Below, piece by piece: positions 1 to 10,068 of a stretch of 64,000 nucleotides of DNA. The translations under genes and the position numbers were made by a program. Source of the stretch: JABDPF01 sp036351575 (lineage in GTDB: Bacteria; Pseudomonadota; Gammaproteobacteria; Xanthomonadales; SZUA-36); the NCBI GenBank assembly GCA_036351575.1, contig JAZBPJ010000115.1, forward strand, positions 24,202 through 88,201, read 5' to 3'. The number at the start of each line of letters is the position of its first letter. Position 1 is the first letter of the stretch. The notes under the pieces were generated by a model that saw only the letters and a program-made list of their open reading frames with translations, did no database searches and was not told the DNA's origin.

Positions 1-1
1 C

Positions 2-1600
2 GCCCGCGAAGCGGTCCTGGAGCAGCTGAAACCGCTGCTGGAAGATCCGCACCTGCCCAAGGCAGGCCAGCACATCAAGTACGACATGAACGTGCTCTCC
101 CGCTATGGCATCGCGGTTCAGGGCGTGGCGTTCGACACCATGCTGGAGTCCTACGTGCTGAACAGCACCGGCAGCCGTCACGACATGGATACGCTGGCGC
201 TGCGTCACCTCGGCATGAAAACCACCAAGTACGAGGATATCTGTGGCAAGGGTGCGAAACAGATCCTGTTCAGCCAGGTCGAAATCGACACGGCCACGCA
301 ATACGCCGCCGAAGACGCGGACATCACCCTGCGGCTGCACCGGGTGCTGTGGCCCGAACTGCAGAAAATCGATTCACTGGCCGCGGTATTCACGGAGATG
401 GAGATGCCCCTGGTGCCCGTCCTGGCGCGCATGGAACAGACCGGTGTGCTCATCGACGGCGAGCGGCTGGCGAAGCAGAGCCGGGAGCTCGCCGCCCAGA
501 TCGACCGCCTGGAAAAAGAAGCCCACGCGGAAGCGGAACAGCCGTTCAACCTGGGCTCGCCGAAACAGCTGCAGGAACTGCTGTTCGGCAAGCTCGGCAT
601 GCCGGTGATCCGAAAAACGCCCAAGGGCCAGCCTTCCACCGCCGAGGACGTGCTGCAGGAACTGGCGGCCGACTACGAACTGCCCCGGCTGATCCTGGAG
701 TACCGTTCGCTGTCGAAACTGAAATCCACTTATACCGACAAGCTGCCCGAAGAAATCAACCCGGATACGGGGCGCGTACACACGTCATACCACCAGGCGG
801 TCGCGGCCACGGGCCGGCTCTCTTCGCAGGATCCCAACCTGCAGAACATCCCCATTCGCACGCCGCAGGGCCGCCGCATCCGCGAGGCTTTCGTGGCGCC
901 GCCCGGATGGCTGGTCATGGCCTGCGACTATTCCCAGATCGAATTGCGCATCATGGCGCACCTGTCCGGTGACGAGGGCCTGCTGAAGGCTTTTCGCGAA
1001 GGGGTGGACGTGCACCGCGCCACGGCCGGCGAGGTGTTCGACGTGCCTTACGCAGACGTGGACGACAGGCAGCGGCGTGCGGCCAAGGCCATCAACTTCG
1101 GCCTGATGTACGGCATGTCGGCTTTCGGGCTGGCCAGGCAACTGGGCATCGGCCGCGCCGAGGCGCAGGCCTACATGGATACCTACTTCATGCGCTACCC
1201 CGGCGTGCAGGAGTTCATGGAAGCGACGCGCGAGAAAGCACGTGAAGCCGGCTTCGTGGAAACCCTGTTCGGCAGGCGTCTTTACCTGCCCGACATCCGG
1301 GCCTCGAACATGCAGCGCCGGCAGGGTGCGGAACGTGCGGCGATCAATGCGCCCATGCAGGGTACGGCAGCCGATATCATCAAGCGGGCGATGGTCCGGA
1401 TCGACGCGTGGCTGCGCGCGGAAAAACCGGCGGCCCGGCTGATGATGCAGGTGCACGACGAACTCGTGCTCGAAGTGCGGGCGGACCAGCGCGAGGCCGT
1501 GCAGCAGGCGATCGAATCGCGCATGGAGCAGGCCGCCTCGCTGGACGTGCCGCTGGTCGTGGATACCGGCTGGGGTGATGACTGGGACACCGCGCACTGA
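2..1600 (+). CDS. polA: DNA polymerase I, C-terminal part (5' truncated by window)
   Basis: Replication and repair polymerase. Only the last ~532 residues are in the window; the reading frame is open from base 2, so the 5' nuclease domain and exonuclease motif I lie outside. Seen here: the 3'-5' exonuclease remnants KYDM (near base 80) and YAAEDADIT (near 301), then the family A polymerase domain with motif A DYSQIELR (about 925-948), motif [15 protein letters not shown] (about 1075-1115) and motif C QVHDELV (about 1448-1468). The C-terminus ends at a TGA and looks complete. It is convergent with hemF, with only 32 bases between the stops. Exonuclease proofreading is probably retained because the visible carboxylates are present, but motif I cannot be checked. 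Confidence 0.97.
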   Translation, partial: AREAVLEQLKPLLEDPHLPKAGQHIKYDMNVLSRYGIAVQGVAFDTMLESYVLNSTGSRHDMDTLALRHLGMKTTKYEDICGKGAKQILFSQVEIDTATQYAAEDADITLRLHRVLWPELQKIDSLAAVFTEMEMPLVPVLARMEQTGVLIDGERLAKQSRELAAQIDRLEKEAHAEAEQPFNLGSPKQLQELLFGKLGMPVIRKTPKGQPSTAEDVLQELAADYELPRLILEYRSLSKLKSTYTDKLPEEINPDTGRVHTSYHQAVAATGRLSSQDPNLQNIPIRTPQGRRIREAFVAPPGWLVMACDYSQIELRIMAHLSGDEGLLKAFREGVDVHRATAGEVFDVPYADVDDRQRRAAKAINFGLMYGMSAFGLARQLGIGRAEAQAYMDTYFMRYPGVQEFMEATREKAREAGFVETLFGRRLYLPDIRASNMQRRQGAERAAINAPMQGTAADIIKRAMVRIDAWLRAEKPAARLMMQVHDELVLEVRADQREAVQQAIESRMEQAASLDVPLVVDTGWGDDWDTAH

Positions 1601-1632
1601 AGCAGTGATCCCGGTGGATTGCTGACCATGAG

Positions 1633-2595
<963 letters not shown>

Positions 2596-3162
2596 TCAGC
2601 CGCTCCGAATGACGTTTCCGGTCAAGAGATCGCGAATTTCACTGGGCTGGTTTTGCTCACCCAGTTCGCCCGCCACGATGCCGCAAAGCTCATCGGAAAA
2701 ATAACGTTTCACATCGTCCGCGGTGCGCGCCGGTTCCTCGCCGCGGGGATTGGCGCTGGTCGAAACGACCGGTCCTCCAAAAGCGCGGCACAGAGCCCGG
2801 CAGCCCTCGTGCGCCGTGACGCGCAGCGCAATCGTGGGATGCGAGCCCGCGAGCCAGTCAGGCACGCCGGGCGCGCGAGGAAAGAGCCAGGTAACGGGGC
2901 CGGGCCAGGAAGCGAGCGCCGGTTCCCAGTGTGCTTCGTCCACCGGCCGGATATAAGGCGCAAACCGCCCCGGCTGGTCAGCGATAAGAATAAGGCCGGC
3001 CGAAGCCGGGCGGGATTTCAGTTCGAGGATGGTGCGAACCGCGGACTCATTGCCCGGATCGCAGCCCAGACCGTAAACCGCCTCGGTCGGATAAGCGATT
3101 ACGCCGCCGTCGAGCAGGCAGCCAGCACCTTCTTCAATGGTCAGCAGTCGGCTCTCTTTCAC
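2596..3162 (-). CDS. tsaC: Threonylcarbamoyl-AMP synthase (Sua5/YrdC/YciO family)
   Basis: Makes threonylcarbamoyl-AMP from threonine, bicarbonate and ATP, the first step of the t6A37 tRNA modification. At 188 residues it is the short TsaC type, without the Sua5 C-terminal domain. Visible family features are the N-terminal GGVIAYPTEAVYGLGCDP substrate loop, the KSRPASAGLILI strand and the STSANPRGEEPART motif near residue 135. The start is GTG at 3162, six bases after the topA stop, and the gene is fused tail to head with hemF. Length and motifs favour TsaC over YciO, which is also a short protein but lacks this context. Confidence 0.93.
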   Translation of the reverse strand: MKESRLLTIEEGAGCLLDGGVIAYPTEAVYGLGCDPGNESAVRTILELKSRPASAGLILIADQPGRFAPYIRPVDEAHWEPALASWPGPVTWLFPRAPGVPDWLAGSHPTIALRVTAHEGCRALCRAFGGPVVSTSANPRGEEPARTADDVKRYFSDELCGIVAGELGEQNQPSEIRDLLTGNVIRSG

Positions 3163-3168
3163 TTTGAA

Positions 3169-5547
3169 TCAAGCTTTTGAAGTTTTCCTGGACGCGGCCT
3201 TTTTTCGGCCTGTTTTCTTCTTCGTTTTTTTCCTGGAGGCGGTTTTCTTGCGTGTCGCTTTCTTCCTGGCCGTTTTTTTCCCGGCGGCTTTCTTGCGGCT
3301 GCGCCTGTCGGGCGCCGCGTCCAGCAGCGCCTGGCACTCTTCGAGCGTCAGTGACGCAGGCTCGGTTTCTTTAGGGATCCGCGCGTTCTTCTTGCCGTCC
3401 GTGATGTAAGGACCCCAGCGGCCCTTCAGAATCTGCACGTCCGTGCCTGCGAAGACACGAATGATCCGCTCGAGATCGGCCTGCTTTTTCGCCGCGATCA
3501 GTTCCAGTGCCCGTTCCAGCGTCACGGTGTGCGGATCGTCTTCCTTGAGCGAGACGAACTTGCTGCCGTAGCGGATGAACGGCCCGAACCGGCCAATCCC
3601 GGCGGCGACTTCCTCGCCCTCTTCCGTTTCGCCCAGCGTGCGCGGCAGCTTGAACAGCTCCAGCGCTTCTTCCAGCGTGATCGTCTCCAGCCGTTGCCCG
3701 TTTCTCAGGCCGGCGAACTCGGGTTTTTCTTCATCGTCGACCTTGCCGATCTGGGCATGGGGCCCGTAACGACCCAGGCGCACGGAAACTTCCTTGCCCG
3801 TTTTCGGATCGGTTCCGAGCACGCGCTTGCCCTTGGCTTCCCCGGGGTCGACCGATTCCAGCTTTTCCTTGACGCGCTTGTCGAACGGTTTCCAGAACTG
3901 CATCAATGGCGGAATCCAGTGCATCTCGCCGCGCGAAACTTCATCGAGCGTGTCTTCCATGCGGGCCGTGAACTCGTAATCGACATACGGTTCGAAATGC
4001 GTCTGCAGGAAGCTCGCCACGACCCGGCCGGTGTCGGTGGGTATGAACCGCCGCCGATCGAGTTCCACGTAGTGACGTCTCAGCAGGGTCTGAATGATCG
4101 AAGCATAGGTCGACGGGCGGCCGATTCCGAAGTCCTCCAGCGCCTTGACCAGGCTGGCTTCCGAGAAGCGCGGCGGCGGCTCGGTAAAATGCTGCTCCGC
4201 CCGAATCTTCTCCAGCGCAACGCTGTCGCCTTCCTGGATGTCCGGCAGGCGCTTTTCTTTTTCTTCCTTGCCGGCCGGCCGGGACTCTTCATACGCCCGC
4301 AGGAACCCGGGAAAAGCGATGACCGAACCGTTCGCCCTGAACACGGCATCGGCGCCGCAATCGAATTCCACCGCCACCATGTCGACCAGCGCCGGCGCCA
4401 TCTGGCTGGCCATGGCGCGCTTCCAGACCAGTTCATACAGGCGGAACTGGTCGTTTTCGAGCTTCTTTTTCAGCCCGGCGGGCAGCAGGCCGGACGAGGT
4501 GGGCCGTATGGCTTCGTGCGCCTCCTGCGCATTTTTCGACTTGGTCTTGAAGAAGTTCGGCTTCTCCGGCACGTATTCCTTGCCGAACTGGCGCTCTATG
4601 CAGCCCCGCAGGTCAGCCAGGGCGTCCGCGGAAAGGTGCACCGAGTCGGTTCGCATGTAGGTGATATGGCCCGCTTCGTACAGTGCCTGTGCCGTGCGCA
4701 TCGTGCGCTGGGCGGAGAAACCCAGCTTGCGCGCCGCGTCCTGCTGCAGCGTCGAAGTGATGAACGGGGGCGCCGGCCGCCGCTTGCGCTGGCTGCGGGT
4801 GACGCGGTTCGCCCGAAGCCTGCCGCCGGCCGCCTCGGTAAGCCGTTCGCGCACGGCCTGCGCCTGTTCAGCATTGTCGATATCGAACTGCTTGAGGCGT
4901 TTGTTCTCCAGCTTCACGAGGCGTGACTCGAAAGCCTGCCCGCCGTGACTCATGTCGGCCTCGATCGTCCAGTATTCCTGCGCCCTGAAAGCCTCGATCT
5001 CGCGTTCCCGCTCGACGATCATGCGCAACGCGGGACTCTGGACGCGGCCTGCAGAGAGTCCCGTCTTGATTTTTTTCCAAAGCAGCGGCGACAGGTTGAA
5101 ACCGACGAGGTGATCCAGCGCCCGGCGCGCCTGCTGGGCGTTCACCAGGTCCATCGACAGCTCGCGCGGGTTGTCGACTGCTTCCCGGATGGCTTTCTGG
5201 GTGATCTCGGAAAACTCGATGCGGTAAAAGGGGATTTTTTCAGTCAGGCCCTTTTCGCGCAGGATCTCGTAGACGTGCCAGGAGATCGCTTCTCCCTCGC
5301 GATCAAGGTCCGTTGCCAGGTACACGGCCTCGGCCTTCTTTGCCGCGCTGACGATGGCGCGCACGTGCTTCTCGCTGCCCTCGTTGAGTTCATAGGTCAT
5401 CGCGAAGTCGTTGTCCGGATCGACCGCCCCGTCTTTCGATGGCAGGTCACGGACATGGCCGTACGACGCCAGGACCTTGAAGTCAGGTCCCAGGTAACGG
5501 TTGATGGTGGTCGCCTTTGCCGGCGATTCTACGATCAGGAGTTTGAT
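3169..5547 (-). CDS. topA: DNA topoisomerase I (type IA), apparent ATC start
   Basis: Relaxes negatively supercoiled DNA. Toprim residues (Glu in IVESPAKA, then DLDREGE near residues 80-86) and the active-site tyrosine in YMRTDS (about Tyr297) are present. The conserved N-terminus lies upstream of the first ATG (5400): the frame is open from 5577 to 5400 with no ATG, GTG or TTG. An ATC at 5547 sits 7 bases after GAGGG and gives an N-terminus of the normal family type, 792 residues. The C-terminal half has glycine-rich topoisomerase repeats (RLGRYGPHAQIG, IGRFGPFIRYG, KGRWGPYI) instead of Cys4 zinc fingers, and the protein ends in a ~45-residue Lys/Arg/Ala tail. Follows smg; precedes tsaC by 6 bases. 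Confidence 0.95.
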   Translation of the reverse strand: MKLLIVESPAKATTINRYLGPDFKVLASYGHVRDLPSKDGAVDPDNDFAMTYELNEGSEKHVRAIVSAAKKAEAVYLATDLDREGEAISWHVYEILREKGLTEKIPFYRIEFSEITQKAIREAVDNPRELSMDLVNAQQARRALDHLVGFNLSPLLWKKIKTGLSAGRVQSPALRMIVEREREIEAFRAQEYWTIEADMSHGGQAFESRLVKLENKRLKQFDIDNAEQAQAVRERLTEAAGGRLRANRVTRSQRKRRPAPPFITSTLQQDAARKLGFSAQRTMRTAQALYEAGHITYMRTDSVHLSADALADLRGCIERQFGKEYVPEKPNFFKTKSKNAQEAHEAIRPTSSGLLPAGLKKKLENDQFRLYELVWKRAMASQMAPALVDMVAVEFDCGADAVFRANGSVIAFPGFLRAYEESRPAGKEEKEKRLPDIQEGDSVALEKIRAEQHFTEPPPRFSEASLVKALEDFGIGRPSTYASIIQTLLRRHYVELDRRRFIPTDTGRVVASFLQTHFEPYVDYEFTARMEDTLDEVSRGEMHWIPPLMQFWKPFDKRVKEKLESVDPGEAKGKRVLGTDPKTGKEVSVRLGRYGPHAQIGKVDDEEKPEFAGLRNGQRLETITLEEALELFKLPRTLGETEEGEEVAAGIGRFGPFIRYGSKFVSLKEDDPHTVTLERALELIAAKKQADLERIIRVFAGTDVQILKGRWGPYITDGKKNARIPKETEPASLTLEECQALLDAAPDRRSRKKAAGKKTARKKATRKKTASRKKTKKKTGRKKAASRKTSKA

Positions 5548-5580
5548 GAGCGTGCCCTCGGTTCTTATCGCTTTTCTTTA

Positions 5581-6057
5581 TTAATGGCGATAGTCCTGCT
5601 CGCTGTCAAACAACATATCTTCCATCCACGCGAAGTTGGCTTCCTGGCCCGGCTGGTTGAACAGGACCATCAGCACGACCCACTTGACGTCCTCGAGGTC
5701 GATCTCGTCCGACTCGAGCGCCATCAGGCGATCGATGACGAGCTCTCGGCGCTGCACGTCCAGCACCCCGCAGTTGGTCAGGTACATGAGCAGGTCCCGG
5801 CACTCGGTATCCAGCCGCCTGTTCTCGGATTCAACGAAAATGCGCAGCGGCTCGTCGCTGTGCACTTTGAAGTCGGGCTGGAAACGCTGTTCAGCCAATC
5901 CGTCGAGCCAGTTGAACGCCTTGTCGATCTCATTCGCGGTGAAGCCGGCTTCGTGCAGGTTTTGCTCCAGGGAATCGCGGTCGGGTTGTTCTTCGGGTTC
6001 TTCGTACAGGTAGTTTTCAAACAGGTACATGAGGACGTCGAGCACGTTTTCTTTCAT
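5581..6057 (-). CDS. smg: Smg family protein (DUF494)
   Basis: Small acidic cytoplasmic protein of unknown biochemical role, classically encoded between dprA (smf) and topA in gammaproteobacteria. The 158-residue product starts MKENVLDVLMYLFENY and has the family's acidic stretch EEPEEQPDRDSLEQNL followed by the LHEAGF...AFNWLDGL helices, so length and pattern fit the family throughout. The ATG at 6057 is preceded by GAGG 6-7 bases upstream, and the dprA stop lies inside that leader, so the two are translationally adjacent. Function is not inferred beyond family and context. Confidence 0.93.
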   Translation of the reverse strand: MKENVLDVLMYLFENYLYEEPEEQPDRDSLEQNLHEAGFTANEIDKAFNWLDGLAEQRFQPDFKVHSDEPLRIFVESENRRLDTECRDLLMYLTNCGVLDVQRRELVIDRLMALESDEIDLEDVKWVVLMVLFNQPGQEANFAWMEDMLFDSEQDYRH

Positions 6058-6060
6058 TAT

Positions 6061-7239
6061 TTACCTCTGTTTTATTCGGCAGTAGGCGCCACCGGGGTGG
6101 GCCTCCACCATTCCTCTCAGCTCCAGCATCAGCAGCATGGCCGACACGGCCTTCGCCGTCAATCCGCTTTTTTCGATAATCAGGTCGACGGGCGCCGGGT
6201 CGTAGCCCAGGCAGTCCCACAAGCGGGCGTACTCCTCGTCATGCTCCCAGGGGGCTCCTTTTGGCTCCCCGTTTTCAATATCGGGGCCACCGGCTTTTGA
6301 TGCAAGCGACGCCGATTCATCGGCAGCCGCGCTTTCCCCGAGTCGTGTCTCGAGTTCCCTGGCGAGCTCGCCCGCCAGTGATGACAGTTCCTGCAATATC
6401 TGGGAAACGTCCTCAACCAGCTTGGCCCCTTCCCTGATCAGCCGGTGGCAGCCTTTCGACATCGGATTGTGGATCGACCCGGGCAGCGCGAAGACTTCCC
6501 GGCCCTGGTCTCCGGCCAGGCGTGCGGTAATCAGGGTTCCGCTGCGCAGCCCTGCCTCGATGACCAGGACCCCGAGGCTCAGGCCCGAGATGATCCGGTT
6601 GCGCGTGGGAAAGTGTCCGCGTTTCGGTTTTGTACCCGGGGGGAACTCGGCCAACAAAACACCCTGTTCCGCCACGCGCGCCGCCAGCTGCCGGCCGGAC
6701 GCGGGGTAGACGATATCCGGACCAGTGCCGAGAACGGCGACGGTGAAGCCGCCGGCGTCCAGCGCTGCAGCATGTGCTTCCGAATCCACGCCTTCGGCCA
6801 TGCCGCTGGTCACCGTCAGGCCGCTGCGACTCAGTTCGGCGGCAAAATCGCGGGTGTTGCTGCGCCCGCCTGCGGTGGGGTTGCGGCTGCCGATGACCGC
6901 GATCTGAGGTTGCCAGAGTATGTCTGGATCTCCATCCAGGTAAAGCGCAGCAGGCGGCGAAGGGATATCACGAAGCAGGGCGGGGTAGCGCTCGTCGTCC
7001 CAGGTCAACAGGTGATGATTGCGGCCGGAAAGCCATTCGAGGTCATGATCGAGCAGAGAACGGTCCGGCTGCCGAAGCGCGGCCACCGATTCGTCTTGCA
7101 GGCCGGCATGCCTGAGTTCGGACGCCGAAGCCGTCAGCAGGCGGTCGATACCGCCGAACCGTTCTATCAACGCGACAAGCTTCGCACCCCCCAGTGCGGG
7201 GGCGCGAAGCGCTGCGAGCCAGTGTTCGATGTTTTTTAT
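6061..7239 (-). CDS. dprA: DNA-processing protein DprA/Smf, non-canonical start likely
   Basis: Loads RecA on incoming single-stranded DNA during natural transformation. The Rossmann-like core is clear: YPALLRDIPSPPAALYLDGD, IGSRNPTAGG, GMAEGVDSEAHAAAL, GTGPDIVYPA, EFPPGTKPKRGHFPTRNRIISGLS and VIEAGLRSGTLITARLA. A C-terminal winged-helix (DML1/DprA type) follows from about residue 320. The first canonical start is TTG at 7170, but coding similarity continues upstream (HWLAALRAPALGGAKLVALIERFGG, typical of the DprA N-terminus; bases 7233-7150). That extension has no ATG, GTG or TTG before the stop at 7254. ATA at 7239, five bases after GGGGG, is the best candidate (392 residues), but this is uncertain. 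Lies between the LysM gene and smg. Confidence 0.93.
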   Translation of the reverse strand: MKNIEHWLAALRAPALGGAKLVALIERFGGIDRLLTASASELRHAGLQDESVAALRQPDRSLLDHDLEWLSGRNHHLLTWDDERYPALLRDIPSPPAALYLDGDPDILWQPQIAVIGSRNPTAGGRSNTRDFAAELSRSGLTVTSGMAEGVDSEAHAAALDAGGFTVAVLGTGPDIVYPASGRQLAARVAEQGVLLAEFPPGTKPKRGHFPTRNRIISGLSLGVLVIEAGLRSGTLITARLAGDQGREVFALPGSIHNPMSKGCHRLIREGAKLVEDVSQILQELSSLAGELARELETRLGESAAADESASLASKAGGPDIENGEPKGAPWEHDEEYARLWDCLGYDPAPVDLIIEKSGLTAKAVSAMLLMLELRGMVEAHPGGAYCRIKQR

Positions 7240-7285
7240 GACAACCCCCGTTCAGCGCCAGGGGCCGCCGTGACCAGCCTGGCTG

Positions 7286-8452
7286 TTAAGGTCGCGTGTC
7301 CGGATGCCGCAGCATGTCGAATTCCTTGACGACCCGGGTACCGCTCAAGGCAATACCGTAGCTGATGTGATCAAACGTCCGAAAGACCATCACCATTCCA
7401 TCGTACACTTCAGGCAGCCGGACTTCCGCGTCTTTAGCAAAACTGCCCCGACGGTAGCCGACAGTGTCATCGACGACATCACCCGCGCGGAACGCCGCAA
7501 AAACATGGCCGGCCTCGATGCCGTCGCTGCTTCCGCCGTTGATCGAAACGAGTTGCCACTGGCCGACACCGGTCTTTTGTCCGGACGTCGCCAAAATGCG
7601 CAGTCCTTCCGGAACGCTGTCCATGGCGTGCGGGTAAAACGTCGTTTCGTAACCCGGGTCACCCCAGGGAAGTATAAAGTCACCGGGTTTGACTTCTGTA
7701 CGATCCCGGATGATCTCGAGGACGGAAATCTCCCCGCTCTGCTGAACACGAACGCGGCTTACCTCGGCCAGTTCGTAGCCCACCGGGTTCTTGGGACGCT
7801 TGTTCCAGGGGCTGACCGTGTTGTACATGTCTTCCTGGCGGTCCCATACATTCGGCACCTGCACCCAGCCATCCTTGGGCAGCACGCGGCGAATCTGCCC
7901 GTCGCCCATATCGTCGTAGATGTTGGTCAGGCGCGCCACGATGTATTCCTGTCCGACCTGGGCATCCAGGCCGCGCCCATACGTCACGTCACTGTAAGTC
8001 GCCGTCAGGCGCTCTTCGGTGTTGGCAACGATATAGGGCAGGCCTTCGAAATCCTCGGGTGAAACGACGTGCATGTTGCGCAGGAATGGTTCGATCCGTT
8101 CAAACGGAATCGCCTTGATCGCATCGTCCCGATCGGAGACACGAACCGTGGGGCTCAATTTGTTGTCGCCGCCCCGTTTCAAACGCAACTGGGGCATGCC
8201 ATCGACGTAAACGAGAGAAATGATGTCTCCCGGGTAAATCAGGTGCGGGTTCTCGATCTGCGGGTTGGCCTGCCAGATAGCCGGCCACTGCCACGGCTTC
8301 TCCAGGAAGCGTCCCGAGATATCCCACAGCGTGTCACCCTTGACGACGACGTATTCGTCGGGGTGGTCGGATCGCACCGCCACGTCCTGTGCCAGGGCGG
8401 TACCGAAAGCAAAAAGAGCCGCAAAGGTGAAGCAAAAGAGTTTTCTGATCAC
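7286..8452 (-). CDS. Secreted LysM-domain protein
   Basis: 388 residues with a signal peptide (about residues 1-21, ending FGTALA before QDVAV) and one LysM domain directly after it (YVVVKGDTLWDISGRFLEKPWQWPAIW, then NPHLIYPGDIISL, about residues 34-80). LysM domains bind the N-acetylglucosamine backbone of peptidoglycan, so a periplasmic or cell-wall role is likely. The remaining 300 residues contain no catalytic motif I recognise. The same LysM protein commonly precedes dprA in gammaproteobacteria. It is divergent from def, with 140 bases between the starts, which must contain both promoters. Confidence 0.9.
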   Translation of the reverse strand: MIRKLFCFTFAALFAFGTALAQDVAVRSDHPDEYVVVKGDTLWDISGRFLEKPWQWPAIWQANPQIENPHLIYPGDIISLVYVDGMPQLRLKRGGDNKLSPTVRVSDRDDAIKAIPFERIEPFLRNMHVVSPEDFEGLPYIVANTEERLTATYSDVTYGRGLDAQVGQEYIVARLTNIYDDMGDGQIRRVLPKDGWVQVPNVWDRQEDMYNTVSPWNKRPKNPVGYELAEVSRVRVQQSGEISVLEIIRDRTEVKPGDFILPWGDPGYETTFYPHAMDSVPEGLRILATSGQKTGVGQWQLVSINGGSSDGIEAGHVFAAFRAGDVVDDTVGYRRGSFAKDAEVRLPEVYDGMVMVFRTFDHISYGIALSGTRVVKEFDMLRHPDTRP

Positions 8453-8592
8453 GTTCCTTCCTCAGTAGTAGGCATCCAGCCATCTGTCAGATGCGGTCAG
8501 TGTAGACTCTGGCGAATTGGGTTCACCAAGGGCTATCATAATAAAACACGGAACAAAGTTCACTTAAATTGTTTTTAGCGGCACGTAACTCT

Positions 8593-9120
8593 ATGGCTAA
8601 ACTGGAAATTCTTGAGGTACCCGATCCCCGTTTGCGAACCGTCGCGAAACCGGTGGATACATTTGACGACAAACTGGTCCAACTGGTCGAGGACATGATC
8701 GAAACCATGTACGCGGCAAAAGGGATCGGGCTGGCCGCAACGCAGGTGAACGTTCACAGGCGCCTGCTGGTGCTGGACGTCAGCGAAGAGCAGAACACGC
8801 CGCGCGAGTATGTCAATCCCGAGATCACGCTAACCGAAGGTACGGAAACCTGCGAGGAAGGCTGCCTGTCCGTGCCGGGCATCTACGGCAACGTGACCCG
8901 GGCCGAGCGCATCCATGTCAAAGCCATGAACCGCAACGGTGAACCGTTTGAAGAGGACCTGGACGGCATGCATGCGGTTTGCCTGCAGCATGAAATCGAT
9001 CACCTGGACGGAAAAGTATTCATCGATTACCTGTCGCCGCTGAAGCGCCGCATGGCGTTGAAAAAACTCGAAAAAGCGAGAAAGCAGGCTGAACAGGACG
9101 CGCACAGAGCCAGGCTCTGA
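8593..9120 (+). CDS. def: Peptide deformylase
   Basis: Removes the N-formyl group from nascent proteins. The ATG at 8593 gives the standard [15 protein letters not shown] start (175 residues); an in-frame TTG at 8569 is rejected because it adds an unconserved octapeptide. All three metal-site motifs are intact: GIGLAATQ (residues 44-51), EGCLS with metal ligand Cys91, and QHEIDHLDG with His133, Glu134 and His137. First gene of a plus-strand operon def-fmt-rsmB, four bases before fmt. The fmt and def products act in opposition on the same formyl group. Confidence 0.97.
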   Translation: MAKLEILEVPDPRLRTVAKPVDTFDDKLVQLVEDMIETMYAAKGIGLAATQVNVHRRLLVLDVSEEQNTPREYVNPEITLTEGTETCEEGCLSVPGIYGNVTRAERIHVKAMNRNGEPFEEDLDGMHAVCLQHEIDHLDGKVFIDYLSPLKRRMALKKLEKARKQAEQDAHRARL

Positions 9121-9123
9121 CCC

Positions 9124-10068
9124 ATGTCGCATGAATCAGGACTGCGTATTGTTTTCGCCGGCACGCCTGACTTCGCCGTTCCCCCCCTTCAAGCTCTGAT
9201 CGATAACGGATTCGTCCCGGCAGCCGTCTATACCCAGCCCGACCGGCCTGCAGGGCGCGGCCGCCACCTGCAGGCCAGCCCGGTCAAGCAGGCCGCGGAA
9301 CGCGCCGGTATTCCGGTGCATCAACCTCTCTCTCTGCGGGATTCCGATTCCCTGCAAGCCCTGGAACGCCTGGCGCCGGACCTGATGATCGTGGTCGCCT
9401 ACGGCCTGATACTGCCGAACCGGGTACTGGAAGCGCCGACCTACGGATGCTGGAACATCCATGCCTCCCTGCTGCCGCGGTGGCGCGGGGCGGCGCCGAT
9501 CCAGCGCGCCATCGAAGCCGGCGACGCGGAAACCGGCGTGTGCGTCATGGAAATAGACGAAGGCCTGGACACGGGACCCGTGATGCATACCGTTCGTACA
9601 CCGATCGGGGCCGGTGAAACGGGCGGCAGCCTCCACGACAAGCTGGCCCGAGCCGGCGCCGAAGCGATCCTGCACTGCGTTCGCCTGCTCGCTGCCGGTG
9701 AACCGCCGCAAGCCATGCCGCAGGCTGAAACCGGGGCGGTCTATGCCCGCAAACTGGACAAAGCGGAGGCGCGCATCGACTGGAACGAGCCTGCGATCAC
9801 GCTGGAGCGCCGCATTCGCGCGTTCAACCCCTGGCCGGTCACGTGGTGCATGGCTGCCGATGAGCGCACACGCATCTGGGCGGCGCAACGGCTTTCGGGC
9901 AATTACGGGGAAGGCCCGGGCACCGTCCTGTCGTCCGGCAAACACGGCATCGACGTGGCCACCGGTGACGGCGTTCTGCGCCTGCTCGAACTGCAACGCC
10001 CGGGCAAGCGGCGCATGGCCGCACACGACTACCTGAACGCGGGCGGCGCGCCGGACCGCTTCGAATGA
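9124..10068 (+). CDS. fmt: Methionyl-tRNA formyltransferase
   Basis: Formylates initiator Met-tRNA using 10-formyl-THF. The 314-residue product has the expected N-terminal FAGTPDFAVPPLQAL, the formyl-transferase catalytic block NIHASLLPRWRGAAPIQRAI (Asn and His of the active site) followed by the conserved Asp in MEIDEGLDTGP, and the C-terminal OB-like domain (YARKLDKAEARIDWN, FNPWPVTW). The stop overlaps the rsmB start (ATGA at 10065-10068). Length is normal for the family. Confidence 0.97.
   Translation: MSHESGLRIVFAGTPDFAVPPLQALIDNGFVPAAVYTQPDRPAGRGRHLQASPVKQAAERAGIPVHQPLSLRDSDSLQALERLAPDLMIVVAYGLILPNRVLEAPTYGCWNIHASLLPRWRGAAPIQRAIEAGDAETGVCVMEIDEGLDTGPVMHTVRTPIGAGETGGSLHDKLARAGAEAILHCVRLLAAGEPPQAMPQAETGAVYARKLDKAEARIDWNEPAITLERRIRAFNPWPVTWCMAADERTRIWAAQRLSGNYGEGPGTVLSSGKHGIDVATGDGVLRLLELQRPGKRRMAAHDYLNAGGAPDRFE

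Noticed and set aside
5400..5402. ATG at 5400 as the topA start
   Set aside because: It would remove the first ~49 residues, including the conserved VESPAK Toprim motif required for activity.
3529..6300. Long plus-strand open frames opposite topA, smg and dprA
   Set aside because: They mirror well-supported minus-strand genes; no recognisable domain and no ribosome site.
8453..8592. A defined sigma-70 promoter for def
   Set aside because: TTGGGT and TAATAA-like boxes occur at 16-base spacing near 8517-8544, but several alternatives overlap, so no single call is supportable.
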